Assembly (NCBI RefSeq): GCF_001485435.1
Contig: NZ_BCMS01000001.1
Location: 257,501 to 321,500 of the forward strand
Origin: Deinococcus grandis
Lineage (GTDB): Bacteria; Deinococcota; Deinococci; Deinococcales; Deinococcaceae
Direction of reading: 5' to 3'
Length of the DNA: 64,000 bases
In this document: piece after piece, positions 1 to 10,288 of the stretch
Layout: each line of letters begins with the position of its first letter
Position numbering within the stretch: the stretch's first letter is position 1
The notes under the pieces: generated by a model
Told to the model about the DNA's origin: nothing
The model's input: the letters and a program-made list of their open reading frames with translations, nothing else
Databases searched by the model: none
Position numbers and translations under genes: made by a program

Positions 1-3283
<3,283 letters not shown>

Positions 3284-3304
3284 AGTTCACCGGCTGAATG
3301 AACT

Positions 3305-3330
3305 CCCCGCCCCGTGCGGGGGGTTTTCTT
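3305..3330 (+). terminator. Rho-independent terminator of slpA
   Basis: Stem CCCCGC / GCGGGG with a 5-base loop, followed by GGTTTTCTT; lies 20 bases after the slpA stop codon. Confidence 0.85.
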
Positions 3331-3375
3331 ATGGTGTTGTGCGGGCAGGGCCGCGCTGGCAGGAGCGGGAGTCGG

Positions 3376-3381
3376 TAGAAT
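3376..3381 (+). promoter_or_regulatory. -10 box of ppaC, leaderless type
   Basis: TAGAAT lies 6 bases before the ATG at 3388, leaving no room for a ribosome binding site; this spacing recurs across the window. Confidence 0.6.
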
Positions 3382-3387
3382 CGCCGC

Positions 3388-4332
3388 ATGCTTGCCGTGT
3401 TTGGTCACCTGAACCCCGATACTGACGCCATCACCGCCGCGCTGGTGTACGCGCGGCTCCTGACCCGCCAGGGCGTGGACGCGACCGCGTACCGCCTGGG
3501 CGACCTGAACTTCGAGACGGCGTTCGTCCTGAAGGAAGCTGGAGTGGACGCGCCGGCTGTGTTGCCTGAACTGCCCGCCGGGGCGCCCGTGGCCCTCGTG
3601 GACCACAACGAGAGTGCCCAGTCCACCCCCAACCTCGCGGAACTGAACGTCACGCGGGTTGTGGATCACCACAAGCTGGGTGACCTGACGACCGCGCAGC
3701 CGCCCTACCTTCGCTTCGAGCCGGTGGGGTGCACCGGGACGATCCTGCTGAACCTGCACCGCGAGGCGGGCCTGACCGTGGAGGCGCTGGACGCCCGGTT
3801 GATGCTCAGCGCGATCCTGAGCGACACGCTGCACTTCCGCAGCCCCACCACCACCCAGGAGGACCGGGACGCCGTGGCGTTCCTGGCGCCCGTGGCGGGG
3901 GTCGAGGACGTTGAGGCGTACGCGCTGGCGATGTTCGCCGCGAAGAGTGACCTGGGGGACACCCCGGCGGACACGCTGCTGCGCATGGACTACAAGGTGT
4001 TCCCGTTCGGTGAGGTGGCCGCGCCGCACAGCTGGGGCATCGGCGTGATCGAGACGACCAACCCCGGGTACGTGTTCGGGCGGCAGGCGGAACTGCTCGC
4101 CGCGATGGATCAGGCCAAGGCGCAGGACGGCCTGAGCGGCGTGCTGCTCAGCGTCGTGGATATCCTGAACGAGACGAACCGCACGCTGGTCCTGAGTGCC
4201 ACCGAGGAGAAGGTGCTGCGCGAGGCCTTCGGCGCGAGCGTGGACGGTCAGGTGGCGGACCTGGGGGGACGGATCAGCCGCAAGAAGCAGATCGTGCCGA
4301 CCCTGGAAGGGTACTTCGCGCCGCAGAGCTGA
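3388..4332 (+). CDS. ppaC: Manganese-dependent (family II) inorganic pyrophosphatase
   Basis: Cytoplasmic hydrolase that splits pyrophosphate into two phosphates and so pulls biosynthetic reactions forward. The 314-residue length is normal for family II. The N-terminal DHH domain shows GHLNPDTDA (metal ligands) and later VDHHKLGD, the DHH signature; a DHHA2-type C-terminal domain ends with the basic SRKKQIVPTLEGYF segment that binds substrate phosphates. The ATG at 3388 is supported by the -10 box 6 bases upstream. It sits between slpA and folC in the same orientation but has its own promoter. Confidence 0.95.
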   Translation: MLAVFGHLNPDTDAITAALVYARLLTRQGVDATAYRLGDLNFETAFVLKEAGVDAPAVLPELPAGAPVALVDHNESAQSTPNLAELNVTRVVDHHKLGDLTTAQPPYLRFEPVGCTGTILLNLHREAGLTVEALDARLMLSAILSDTLHFRSPTTTQEDRDAVAFLAPVAGVEDVEAYALAMFAAKSDLGDTPADTLLRMDYKVFPFGEVAAPHSWGIGVIETTNPGYVFGRQAELLAAMDQAKAQDGLSGVLLSVVDILNETNRTLVLSATEEKVLREAFGASVDGQVADLGGRISRKKQIVPTLEGYFAPQS

Positions 4333-4347
4333 ACCCGCCGACCCGGT

Positions 4348-4376
4348 GGCCCGCTTCCCGCACAGGGGGCGGGCCC
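4348..4376 (+). terminator. Hairpin after ppaC
   Basis: Inverted repeat GGCCCGC / GCGGGCC with a 14-base loop, without a T run; possible weak terminator between ppaC and folC. Confidence 0.4.
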
Positions 4377-4395
4377 CTCTGCTGTTCACGCGCCC

Positions 4396-4401
4396 TATGC
4401 T
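4396..4401 (+). promoter_or_regulatory. -10 box of folC, leaderless type
   Basis: TATGCT, then GGACGG, then the ATG at 4408; no Shine-Dalgarno sequence is possible. Confidence 0.65.
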
Positions 4402-4407
4402 GGACGG

Positions 4408-5679
4408 ATGACTGATTCTGGTGACCTCTCTGGTGACTTGGCGTGGGTGTTCGCGCGGCAGCGCTTCGGGATGCACCCCGGCCTGGGGCGGGTCGAGGCG
4501 CTGCTGTCGCGGCTGGGTGACCCGCAGCGGGGCTTCCGGACGGTGCTGGTGGGCGGCACGAACGGGAAGGGGTCCACGGCGGCGTCCCTGGCGGCCATGC
4601 TGCGCGCCGGGGGCGTCCGGGCGGGGCTGTTCACCAGTCCGCACCTGACGCGTTTCACCGAGCGGTTCGTGGTGGACGGTGCGGAACTCCCGGAGGCGCA
4701 GGTCGCGGCGGCCCTCGCAGAGCTGCGGCCGCACGCGGAGGAGGTGGGCGCGTCGTTCTTCGAGGTGATCACGGCGCTGGGCGCAGAGCTGTTCCGCGGG
4801 GCGGGCGTGGAGGTCGCGGTGATGGAGGTCGGCCTGGGCGGGCGGCTGGACGCCACGAACGCCCTCGACCCCATCCTGAGTGTCCTGACGAATGTGGGCC
4901 TGGACCATACCGAGGTGCTGGGTGACACCCGCGAGGCGATCGCGCGGGAGAAGGCGGGCATCCTGCGCGCGGGGCGTCCCGCGGTGACGGGCGTGGCGGC
5001 GGACCTCCGGCCCATCCTGCGCGCGGAGGGCGCGGACCTGTGGGCGCTGGGCGAGGAGGCGCACCTGAGCGTGCAGGGGCACGGCTGGGACGGCTCGGAC
5101 GTCACGGTGGACAGCCCGGTGGGCACGGTCACGCTGCGTACGCCGCTGCTGGGCGCGCACGGCGCGGCGAACGCGGGACTGGCGGCGCTGGCGGGACTGC
5201 GTCTGGGCCTGAGTGCCGGGGAGGTGCAGGCGGGCGCGCAGGCGACCCGGTGGCCGGGCCGCCTGGAGGTCATCCCGTGGCGCGGCACGCGGGTGCTGCT
5301 GGACGGCGCGCACAACCCGGACGGCGCGCAGGCGGTCACGGCGGCCCTGCGGAGCCTGGGCGTGGACCGGATGCCGCTGGTGTTCGGCGCGGCGGGCGAC
5401 AAGGATCTCGCGGGGGTCGCGGCGGCCCTGCGGCCCCTGGCTTCAGAGGTGATCCTCACGCGGGCCGCGCTGAGTCCCCGCGCGGCGGACCCGGCCGGTC
5501 TGGCCTACCTCTTCCCGGAGGTGCCGCTGACCGTCACGGACCACCCGCAGGCGGCGCTGGAGGCCCTGGCCGCCCGGCGCGCCCCGCAGGCGCTGGTGTG
5601 CGGCAGCCTGTACCTGCTGGGCGAGGTGCGCCCGCTGCTGCTGGGCGAGGCCAGCGAGGATCGCGAGCGCTGGCAGTGA
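4408..5679 (+). CDS. folC: Bifunctional folylpolyglutamate synthase / dihydrofolate synthase
   Basis: Mur-ligase-fold enzyme that adds glutamate to dihydropteroate and to folates using ATP. The P-loop GGTNGKGST lies near residue 50, followed by FTSPHLTRFTERF and the second nucleotide/Mg region LGGRLDATNA; the C-terminal HNPDGAQA motif is typical. At 423 residues it is a normal single-gene FolC. The start at 4408 is set by the -10 box 6 bases upstream. The stop codon abuts a small palindromic repeat (5680-5813). Confidence 0.94.
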   Translation: MTDSGDLSGDLAWVFARQRFGMHPGLGRVEALLSRLGDPQRGFRTVLVGGTNGKGSTAASLAAMLRAGGVRAGLFTSPHLTRFTERFVVDGAELPEAQVAAALAELRPHAEEVGASFFEVITALGAELFRGAGVEVAVMEVGLGGRLDATNALDPILSVLTNVGLDHTEVLGDTREAIAREKAGILRAGRPAVTGVAADLRPILRAEGADLWALGEEAHLSVQGHGWDGSDVTVDSPVGTVTLRTPLLGAHGAANAGLAALAGLRLGLSAGEVQAGAQATRWPGRLEVIPWRGTRVLLDGAHNPDGAQAVTAALRSLGVDRMPLVFGAAGDKDLAGVAAALRPLASEVILTRAALSPRAADPAGLAYLFPEVPLTVTDHPQAALEALAARRAPQALVCGSLYLLGEVRPLLLGEASEDRERWQ

Positions 5680-5813
5680 GACGGATTCCGTCTGTTTCGT
5701 TGGCAACCCGGGACCGCACCGGGTTGCCAACTCCACGCCCGGAACCCGTTTTTCTCCTGCTCGCTCCGCTCGGATTGAATGGCTGACAAAGCCATTCAAT
5801 CCGAGTCCGTATG
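5680..5813. repeat. MITE-like palindromic repeat, copy A
   Basis: About 134 bp. Near-inverted ends (ACGGATTCCG on the left, the complement of ACGGACTCGG on the right) enclose two stem-loops: GGCAACCCGG / CCGGGTTGCC and CGGATTGAATGGCT / AGCCATTCAATCCG. The same layout recurs at 8398-8534, where stem 1 has a different sequence but still pairs, so structure rather than sequence seems conserved. It may also act as the folC terminator. Confidence 0.75.
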
Positions 5814-5862
5814 ACCGCATTCCCGCTGGACCGGGTGTCACGGCGCGCTACCCTGGGGGGTG

Positions 5863-7347
5863 ATGACCACCTTCGATGAACTGAGCCGCCGCCTGGGTCA
5901 GGTGAGCGACCTGGGTGCCGCCGCGAGCCTGCTGTCCTGGGAGCAGGAGACCTCCATGCCGCCCGAGGCGGCCCGCGTGCGCGGCCTGCAACTCGCGACC
6001 CTGGCGGGCCTGTCGCACGAACTGTTCACCGCGCCCGAAACCGGCGCGCTGCTGGACGGCGCGCTGCCCGACGGCGACACGCAGGCGGCGGTCGTGAGGG
6101 TCGCGCGGCGCGACTACGCGAAGGCCACGCGCCTCCCCACGGCGTTCGTAGAGGAGCGCACCCGCGCGCAGAACGAGGCCCACCACGCCTGGGTGCACGC
6201 CCGCGAGCACAGCGACTTCGCGTCCTTCGCGCCGTACCTGGAACGCATGATGGACCTCGCGCGCCGTCAGGCGGACCTGATGGGCTTCGACGATCACCCC
6301 TACGACGCCCTGATCGACGACTACGAGCCCGGCATGCGCGCCGCGCAGGTGAAAGAGGTGTTCGCGGACCTGCGCGACCGCACGCTGCCGCTGCTGGAGC
6401 GGATCCGCGCCGCCAGGGACGCCGCCGACTACCGCGTCCTGACCCGCCCGTTCCCCGCCGACGCGCAGAAGGCGTTCGCGTGGCGCGTGGCGGGTGAGGC
6501 CTTCGGCCTGACCGGCGACTTCGCGCGGCAGGACGAGAGTGCGCACCCGTTCCAGTCGAACTTCAGCCGCAGCGACATCCGCATCACGACCCGCGTCGAG
6601 GCGTACTGGCCCGCGTGCCTGTTCGGCACCTGGCACGAGACCGGGCACGCCATGTACGAACGTGGCGTGCACGAACGCTGGGAGCGCACCCCGGTGTCCG
6701 CCGGGGCGAGCCTGGGCGTGCACGAGAGCCAGTCGCGGATGTTCGAGAACCTGCTGGGCCGCAGCCTGCCGTTCTGGCAGCGCTACTTCCCGCAGTTGCA
6801 GGACGCCGCGCCGCAGGTCACGGCGGGCCTGGACGCGGCGGCGCTGTACCGCGCGGTGAACCGCGTGCAGCCCAGCTTGATCCGCGTGGAGGCGGACGAG
6901 GTCACGTACAACTTCCACGTGATGCTGCGCTTCGAACTGGAACTCGCGCTGCTGGAGGGTTCCCTGAGTGTCCGCGACCTGCCCGAGGCGTGGAACGCGA
7001 AGATGCAGGCGTACCTGGGTCTCACGCCGCCGGACGACGCGTCGGGTGTGCTGCAGGACATCCACTGGTCGGCGGGCCTGATCGGGTACTTCCCGACGTA
7101 CACGCTGGGGAATCTCCTGAGCGTGCAGCTGCTGGAGGCTGCGCGTCAGGACGCCGGGGTCGCGGCGGGCATCAACCGCGCCGAGTACGGCCCGCTGCGC
7201 GCGTGGCTGGTCGAGCAGGTGCACCAGCACGGCCGCAGCCTGACGCCCGCAGAGCTGACCGTGCAGGCCACCGGGCGGCCCCTGAGTGCCGATCCGTACG
7301 TGGCGTACCTGACCCGCAAGTACGGCGAGATCTACAGCCTGAGCTGA
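5863..7347 (+). CDS. M32 family metallocarboxypeptidase (carboxypeptidase Taq type)
   Basis: Zinc carboxypeptidase that removes C-terminal residues from peptides in the cytoplasm. The HExxH motif is in WHETGHAMYERG, and the third ligand glutamate is in the HESQSRMFENLLGRS segment that follows, as in Thermus carboxypeptidase Taq. About 494 residues, the usual length. Start: ATG 5863, or the overlapping GTG 5860; a TACCCT box at 5849-5854 fits a leaderless or nearly leaderless transcript. It converges on the small gene at 7408-7659 and shares a hairpin with it. Confidence 0.92.
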   Translation: MTTFDELSRRLGQVSDLGAAASLLSWEQETSMPPEAARVRGLQLATLAGLSHELFTAPETGALLDGALPDGDTQAAVVRVARRDYAKATRLPTAFVEERTRAQNEAHHAWVHAREHSDFASFAPYLERMMDLARRQADLMGFDDHPYDALIDDYEPGMRAAQVKEVFADLRDRTLPLLERIRAARDAADYRVLTRPFPADAQKAFAWRVAGEAFGLTGDFARQDESAHPFQSNFSRSDIRITTRVEAYWPACLFGTWHETGHAMYERGVHERWERTPVSAGASLGVHESQSRMFENLLGRSLPFWQRYFPQLQDAAPQVTAGLDAAALYRAVNRVQPSLIRVEADEVTYNFHVMLRFELELALLEGSLSVRDLPEAWNAKMQAYLGLTPPDDASGVLQDIHWSAGLIGYFPTYTLGNLLSVQLLEAARQDAGVAAGINRAEYGPLRAWLVEQVHQHGRSLTPAELTVQATGRPLSADPYVAYLTRKYGEIYSLS

Positions 7348-7360
7348 GGGGCAAAGAGGA

Positions 7361-7387
7361 CGCCCCGACCGTCAGCTGGTCGGGGCG
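7361..7387. terminator. Bidirectional hairpin terminator
   Basis: Perfect 10-bp stem CGCCCCGACC / GGTCGGGGCG with a 7-base loop, between two convergent genes. Confidence 0.7.
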
Positions 7388-7407
7388 CCCTTCGTGGTCT
7401 CGTCGGC

Positions 7408-7659
7408 TTACACAGCCTGGCGGCGCTGGGCGTTCGTGACGAGGTACGCGCGGGCGGAGTTCAGCCAGGTCTGGGCGAGGTCGCTGTGGGGGTGCTGGCG
7501 TTCGCGTAGCGCCTGGACGCTGAGGTTCAGCTGGCGTTCGACGCGGCGGACGGCGCCCAGGCCGCCCTCGTTCTCGACCTCAATCAGGGTGTTCAGGAGG
7601 GTGGTGGGGTGGGCGTAGCCGACGCGGATGCTTTCAGCGATGGTGTCCAGGGCGCGCAT
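7408..7659 (-). CDS. Small conserved-looking protein of unknown function
   Basis: An 83-residue soluble, mostly helical protein (MRALDTIAESIRVG... VTNAQRRQAV) with no signal peptide, membrane segment or recognisable domain. The ATG at 7659 is preceded by a Shine-Dalgarno-like AAGGAG. Its promoter (7743-7771) is strong and is bracketed by an inverted repeat. It is transcribed divergently from ddrO across a shared 296-bp intergenic region, so a link to DdrO control is possible but unproved. Codon use and composition match the chromosome. No function is assigned. Confidence 0.8.
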   Translation of the reverse strand: MRALDTIAESIRVGYAHPTTLLNTLIEVENEGGLGAVRRVERQLNLSVQALRERQHPHSDLAQTWLNSARAYLVTNAQRRQAV

Positions 7660-7742
7660 GGGGGGACTCCTTCCCGCCCGGGCGGGGCGGCGAGGCGAGC
7701 AGGGTGAAATTCTGCTGTGGGCGAATCCTTCTTGTGATTACG

Positions 7743-7771
7743 ATATTAGCAGAGGGGATCGTGAAGGGCAA
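7743..7771 (-). promoter_or_regulatory. Promoter of the 83-residue gene with flanking inverted repeat
   Basis: On the minus strand TTGCCC, a 17-base spacer and TAATAT form a good sigma-70-type promoter. It lies exactly between AATCCTTCTTG (7724-7734) and CAAGAAGGGTT (7769-7779), an 11-bp inverted repeat with one mismatch, a plausible operator. Confidence 0.7.
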
Positions 7772-7787
7772 GAAGGGTTAATCCTTA

Positions 7788-7823
7788 TTCTGTCTTGACC
7801 GTAGCGGGGGGCGGTGTTACACT
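7788..7823 (+). promoter_or_regulatory. ddrO promoter with weak RDRM-like site
   Basis: TTGACC (7795-7800), a 17-base spacer and TACACT (7818-7823). The -35 box is embedded in TTCTGTCTTGACCGTAG (7788-7804), which resembles the 17-bp radiation/desiccation response motif TTATGTCATTGACATAA but is one base short in the centre and degenerate; it may be the DdrO autoregulatory site. Confidence 0.6.
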
Positions 7824-7920
7824 CCAACCAAGGCTCCCGTATTCTGCCCACAGGCAAACCCTGGGGCAGACAATCGGAACCCCAGGCGGCACGCGCCCCA
7901 GCCCCCAGCGGGCCGGTCCA

Positions 7921-7950
7921 GGCGTGAGGCCACGCCGCAGCCGAGGAGGT
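7921..7950 (+). promoter_or_regulatory. Hairpin and strong ribosome binding site of ddrO
   Basis: GGCGTG / CACGCC stem (7921-7936) directly before GAGGAGGTG (7942-7950), five bases ahead of the ddrO ATG. The predicted leader is about 125 nt, in contrast with the many leaderless genes nearby. Confidence 0.55.
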
Positions 7951-7955
7951 GAAAC

Positions 7956-8345
<390 letters not shown>

Positions 8346-8361
8346 CGTTCAGTGCCAATAA

Positions 8362-8388
8362 CCCCCACCTGCACGGGTGGGGGCTTCC
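8362..8388 (+). terminator. ddrO terminator hairpin
   Basis: CCCCCACC / GGTGGGGG-type stem with a short loop (8362-8383), followed by a pyrimidine-rich stretch. Confidence 0.65.
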
Positions 8389-8397
8389 TGTGGTCTG

Positions 8398-8534
8398 ATA
8401 CGGATTCCGTTTATTTCGTTGACAGATCGGAACGCCACCGATCTGCCAACTCCACGTCCGGAATCCGTTTCTCTTCTCCTCGCATCCGCTCGGATTGAAC
8501 GGCTTTATAAGCCATTCAATCGGAGTCCGTATGA
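8398..8534. repeat. MITE-like palindromic repeat, copy B (abuts IS66 element 1)
   Basis: Ends ATACGGATTCCG (8398-8409) and CGGAGTCCGTAT (8521-8532) are inverted repeats with one mismatch. Internal stem 1, ACAGATCGG / CCGATCTGC, differs from copy A but still pairs; stem 2, ATTGAACGGCT / AGCCATTCAAT, pairs with one wobble-like mismatch. The IS66 target duplication (8533-8540) begins in its last bases, so the IS landed at the very end of this repeat. Confidence 0.75.
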
Positions 8535-8540
8535 GTCGGA
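8533..8540. repeat. 8-bp target-site duplication, left copy, IS66 element 1
   Basis: GAGTCGGA, repeated exactly at 10008-10015 on the other side of the element. Confidence 0.9.
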
Positions 8541-10007
8541 GTAACTGCTCAGCAGGGCAAGCTCAGGGGTTGAAGTTAGGCATGAGCACGTCACCCGTGA
8601 ACACGCTGACCAAGCCCTCCCAGACGCTGAGACCTTGCTTCTGCAACGTGGACATGTAACTCCTGATCCGAGCGAAATTGCACCCACCCTCCTCGGACCG
8701 GAATCCTCCAGATACCTTGCGTTTCACGCACCATGCCCGCACGTCCCGCTCCGCCTGATTGTTATCAAACGGCACTCGGCAGTCATGTAGGAACAGCAGC
8801 ACCGCTGCGCGGTGCTGCTGGCACCGCAACGCCAGATTCCGCCCATGTGACTGCTTCGTCGGACCGCGTCGCCCTGGAACGGGCGGCGCGGCTGGGTTGG
8901 CCAGCAAGCCCTCCTCAAGCAGTTCATCAAATCGCCGTTCAAACGCCGTGCGGGCCTCTGGGCTCAGCGTCCCGGCGTTCAGGTCGTGATACACCGTCCT
9001 CAGCGATTCCCGAAGTGCGCCAGCCCACACCTGCCCATGGTGTTCGGCCAATCCCCGCAGCTCCCGCAACAGATGAGCTCCGCACAGGGCATGCTGTGCC
9101 GGAAGTTTGAAGTACGAGCTCCAGGCGTCGTGGACCAGGATGCCGGTGTACTTCGGCAGGACCTTCATGTGCTCCAGTGCCGCGAGGCCGCGCCGGGCAT
9201 GCTGGCCGTAGAACGTGAGCTGCGCGCAGCTCACGACATGCATCCAGTGCAGCTTCCCGTTCACCGGGCTGCCGGTCTCATCTGCATGCAGCACCGGTTG
9301 ATGTGTCAGGGCTGTCCTGAGTCGCCCTTCAAAGTCCTGCAGTCGCTCCGCTGCCAGATTCAGGTTCAGCGCGATGGTGCCATCACTCGGGCGTGCTCCG
9401 CAGATTGCGTGCAGGATTTCACTGGTGCGTTCGAGGGGCACGAAGTGCGCCACGTTCAGATACACCGTCAAGGCGTGGACCCGTGGACCGTATTGCACCT
9501 GAGCCGTGACGTGCGTGGGGAAGGGTGCTCGCTGCCGGGAACGACATCCAGGGCAGATCTTGACGTCGGCGCGGTATTCGGTGACCTGAAGGTGGAGGTC
9601 GGGGAGGTCATGAACCTGTCGAGCGACCTGGGTGTCGACTGGAACGTCATCCCAGGCCTGCCCGCAGGTGCAGTGTCCCGTCACCGGGAGATCGACGATG
9701 ACGTCGGGATGCGCGGACATCTTGAGGGTCTTGCCGGGGTGATCGGGTTGAGCGCCAGAAGACCGGCCGGTCTTCTGGCGCTCACTCTTGGGCTGCCAGG
9801 GCTTGTCCTGACTGGGAGGCTGACTGGATGTGGTGCTGTTTCGGGCCAGTTGAGCTTTGATGGTGCGAAGTTCAGCCAGCACCTCAGCGAGCTGGGCTTC
9901 GAGTTCACGGACGCGTGCCTCGAGTCGTTTGCAGTTTGGGCAGGGGACCTCGCTGATGGTCCACCTTACCCAATCGACTCCGGAAAATCACCCTGCTGAG
10001 CAGTTAC
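8541..10007 (-). mobile_element. Intact IS66-family insertion sequence 1 (single-gene type)
   Basis: 1,467 bp bounded by perfect 17-bp inverted repeats GTAACTGCTCAGCAGGG (8541-8557) and its complement (9991-10007). The GTAA ends and the 8-bp duplication GAGTCGGA (8533-8540, 10008-10015) are IS66 hallmarks. It holds one gene (tnpC-type transposase) and lacks the accessory tnpA/tnpB genes, as in the ISBst12 subgroup. It is probably a recent insertion because both ends and both target copies are perfect. Confidence 0.95.
8563..9882 (-). CDS. IS66-family transposase (TnpC type)
   Basis: DDE transposase with an N-terminal coiled coil, a zinc-binding region (HCTCGQAWDD ... ICPGCRSRQ), the catalytic core (VLHADETGSPVNG, LVHDAWSSYF) and the conserved C-terminal VPFDNNQAERDVRAWCVKRKVSGGFRS. 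Length from the GTG at 9882 is 439 residues, but the frame stays open upstream and encodes CPNCKRLEARVRELEAQ, which looks like a genuine IS66 N-terminus. The real start is therefore probably 60-80 bases further up, at a non-standard or unidentified codon. The stop lies six bases inside the left inverted repeat. Confidence 0.92.
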   Translation of the reverse strand: MLAELRTIKAQLARNSTTSSQPPSQDKPWQPKSERQKTGRSSGAQPDHPGKTLKMSAHPDVIVDLPVTGHCTCGQAWDDVPVDTQVARQVHDLPDLHLQVTEYRADVKICPGCRSRQRAPFPTHVTAQVQYGPRVHALTVYLNVAHFVPLERTSEILHAICGARPSDGTIALNLNLAAERLQDFEGRLRTALTHQPVLHADETGSPVNGKLHWMHVVSCAQLTFYGQHARRGLAALEHMKVLPKYTGILVHDAWSSYFKLPAQHALCGAHLLRELRGLAEHHGQVWAGALRESLRTVYHDLNAGTLSPEARTAFERRFDELLEEGLLANPAAPPVPGRRGPTKQSHGRNLALRCQQHRAAVLLFLHDCRVPFDNNQAERDVRAWCVKRKVSGGFRSEEGGCNFARIRSYMSTLQKQGLSVWEGLVSVFTGDVLMPNFNP

Positions 10008-10015
10008 GAGTCGGA
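10008..10015. repeat. 8-bp target-site duplication, right copy, IS66 element 1
   Basis: GAGTCGGA, matching 8533-8540. Confidence 0.9.
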
Positions 10016-10288
10016 GTCCGTATAAGACGGACTTCAGGTGATTGCTCGTCGTTCAGCGTCGCCCGGTGGTTCCCTCCCCCTTCCGCTGCTGCGCAACTCC
10101 GCGAGTCCAGCAGGGGGAGCGGGGACAGCACGCGATCACGCTGGAGGCGAGTCACTTTCATCCCGTCTGAAACGGACTGCCGTTTGTTTCGCCCTCTACA
10201 CTGGGCTGCCCATACCGCGCCCGTGAGCCTCCTGCGCCGGTCGAACCCGACGGGTGCGGCACGCCCTCCAATCGGCGTCGGATGACCT
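10016..10288. other. Non-coding stretch with a CTCCCCC hairpin and a diverged repeat copy C
   Basis: No gene seen. 10076-10122 pairs CTCCCCCTTCCGCTGCTG with CAGCAGGGGGAG. 10168-10283 begins GAAACGGACTGCCGTTTGTTTCG and ends CAATCGGCGTCGGATGA, resembling the two ends of the MITE-like repeats A and B, with a diverged middle. Confidence 0.45.

Noticed and set aside
5749..5812. tRNA or riboswitch in the space after folC
   Set aside because: The strong hairpins are explained by the repeated palindromic element, which recurs at 8398-8534; no cloverleaf is present.
7788..7804. A confident RDRM site at ddrO
   Set aside because: The match is partial and one base short in the centre, so it is listed only as a weak candidate within the promoter.
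8533..10015. Composite transposon made of the two IS66 elements
   Set aside because: The two elements have different ends and transposases and different target duplications, so they moved independently.
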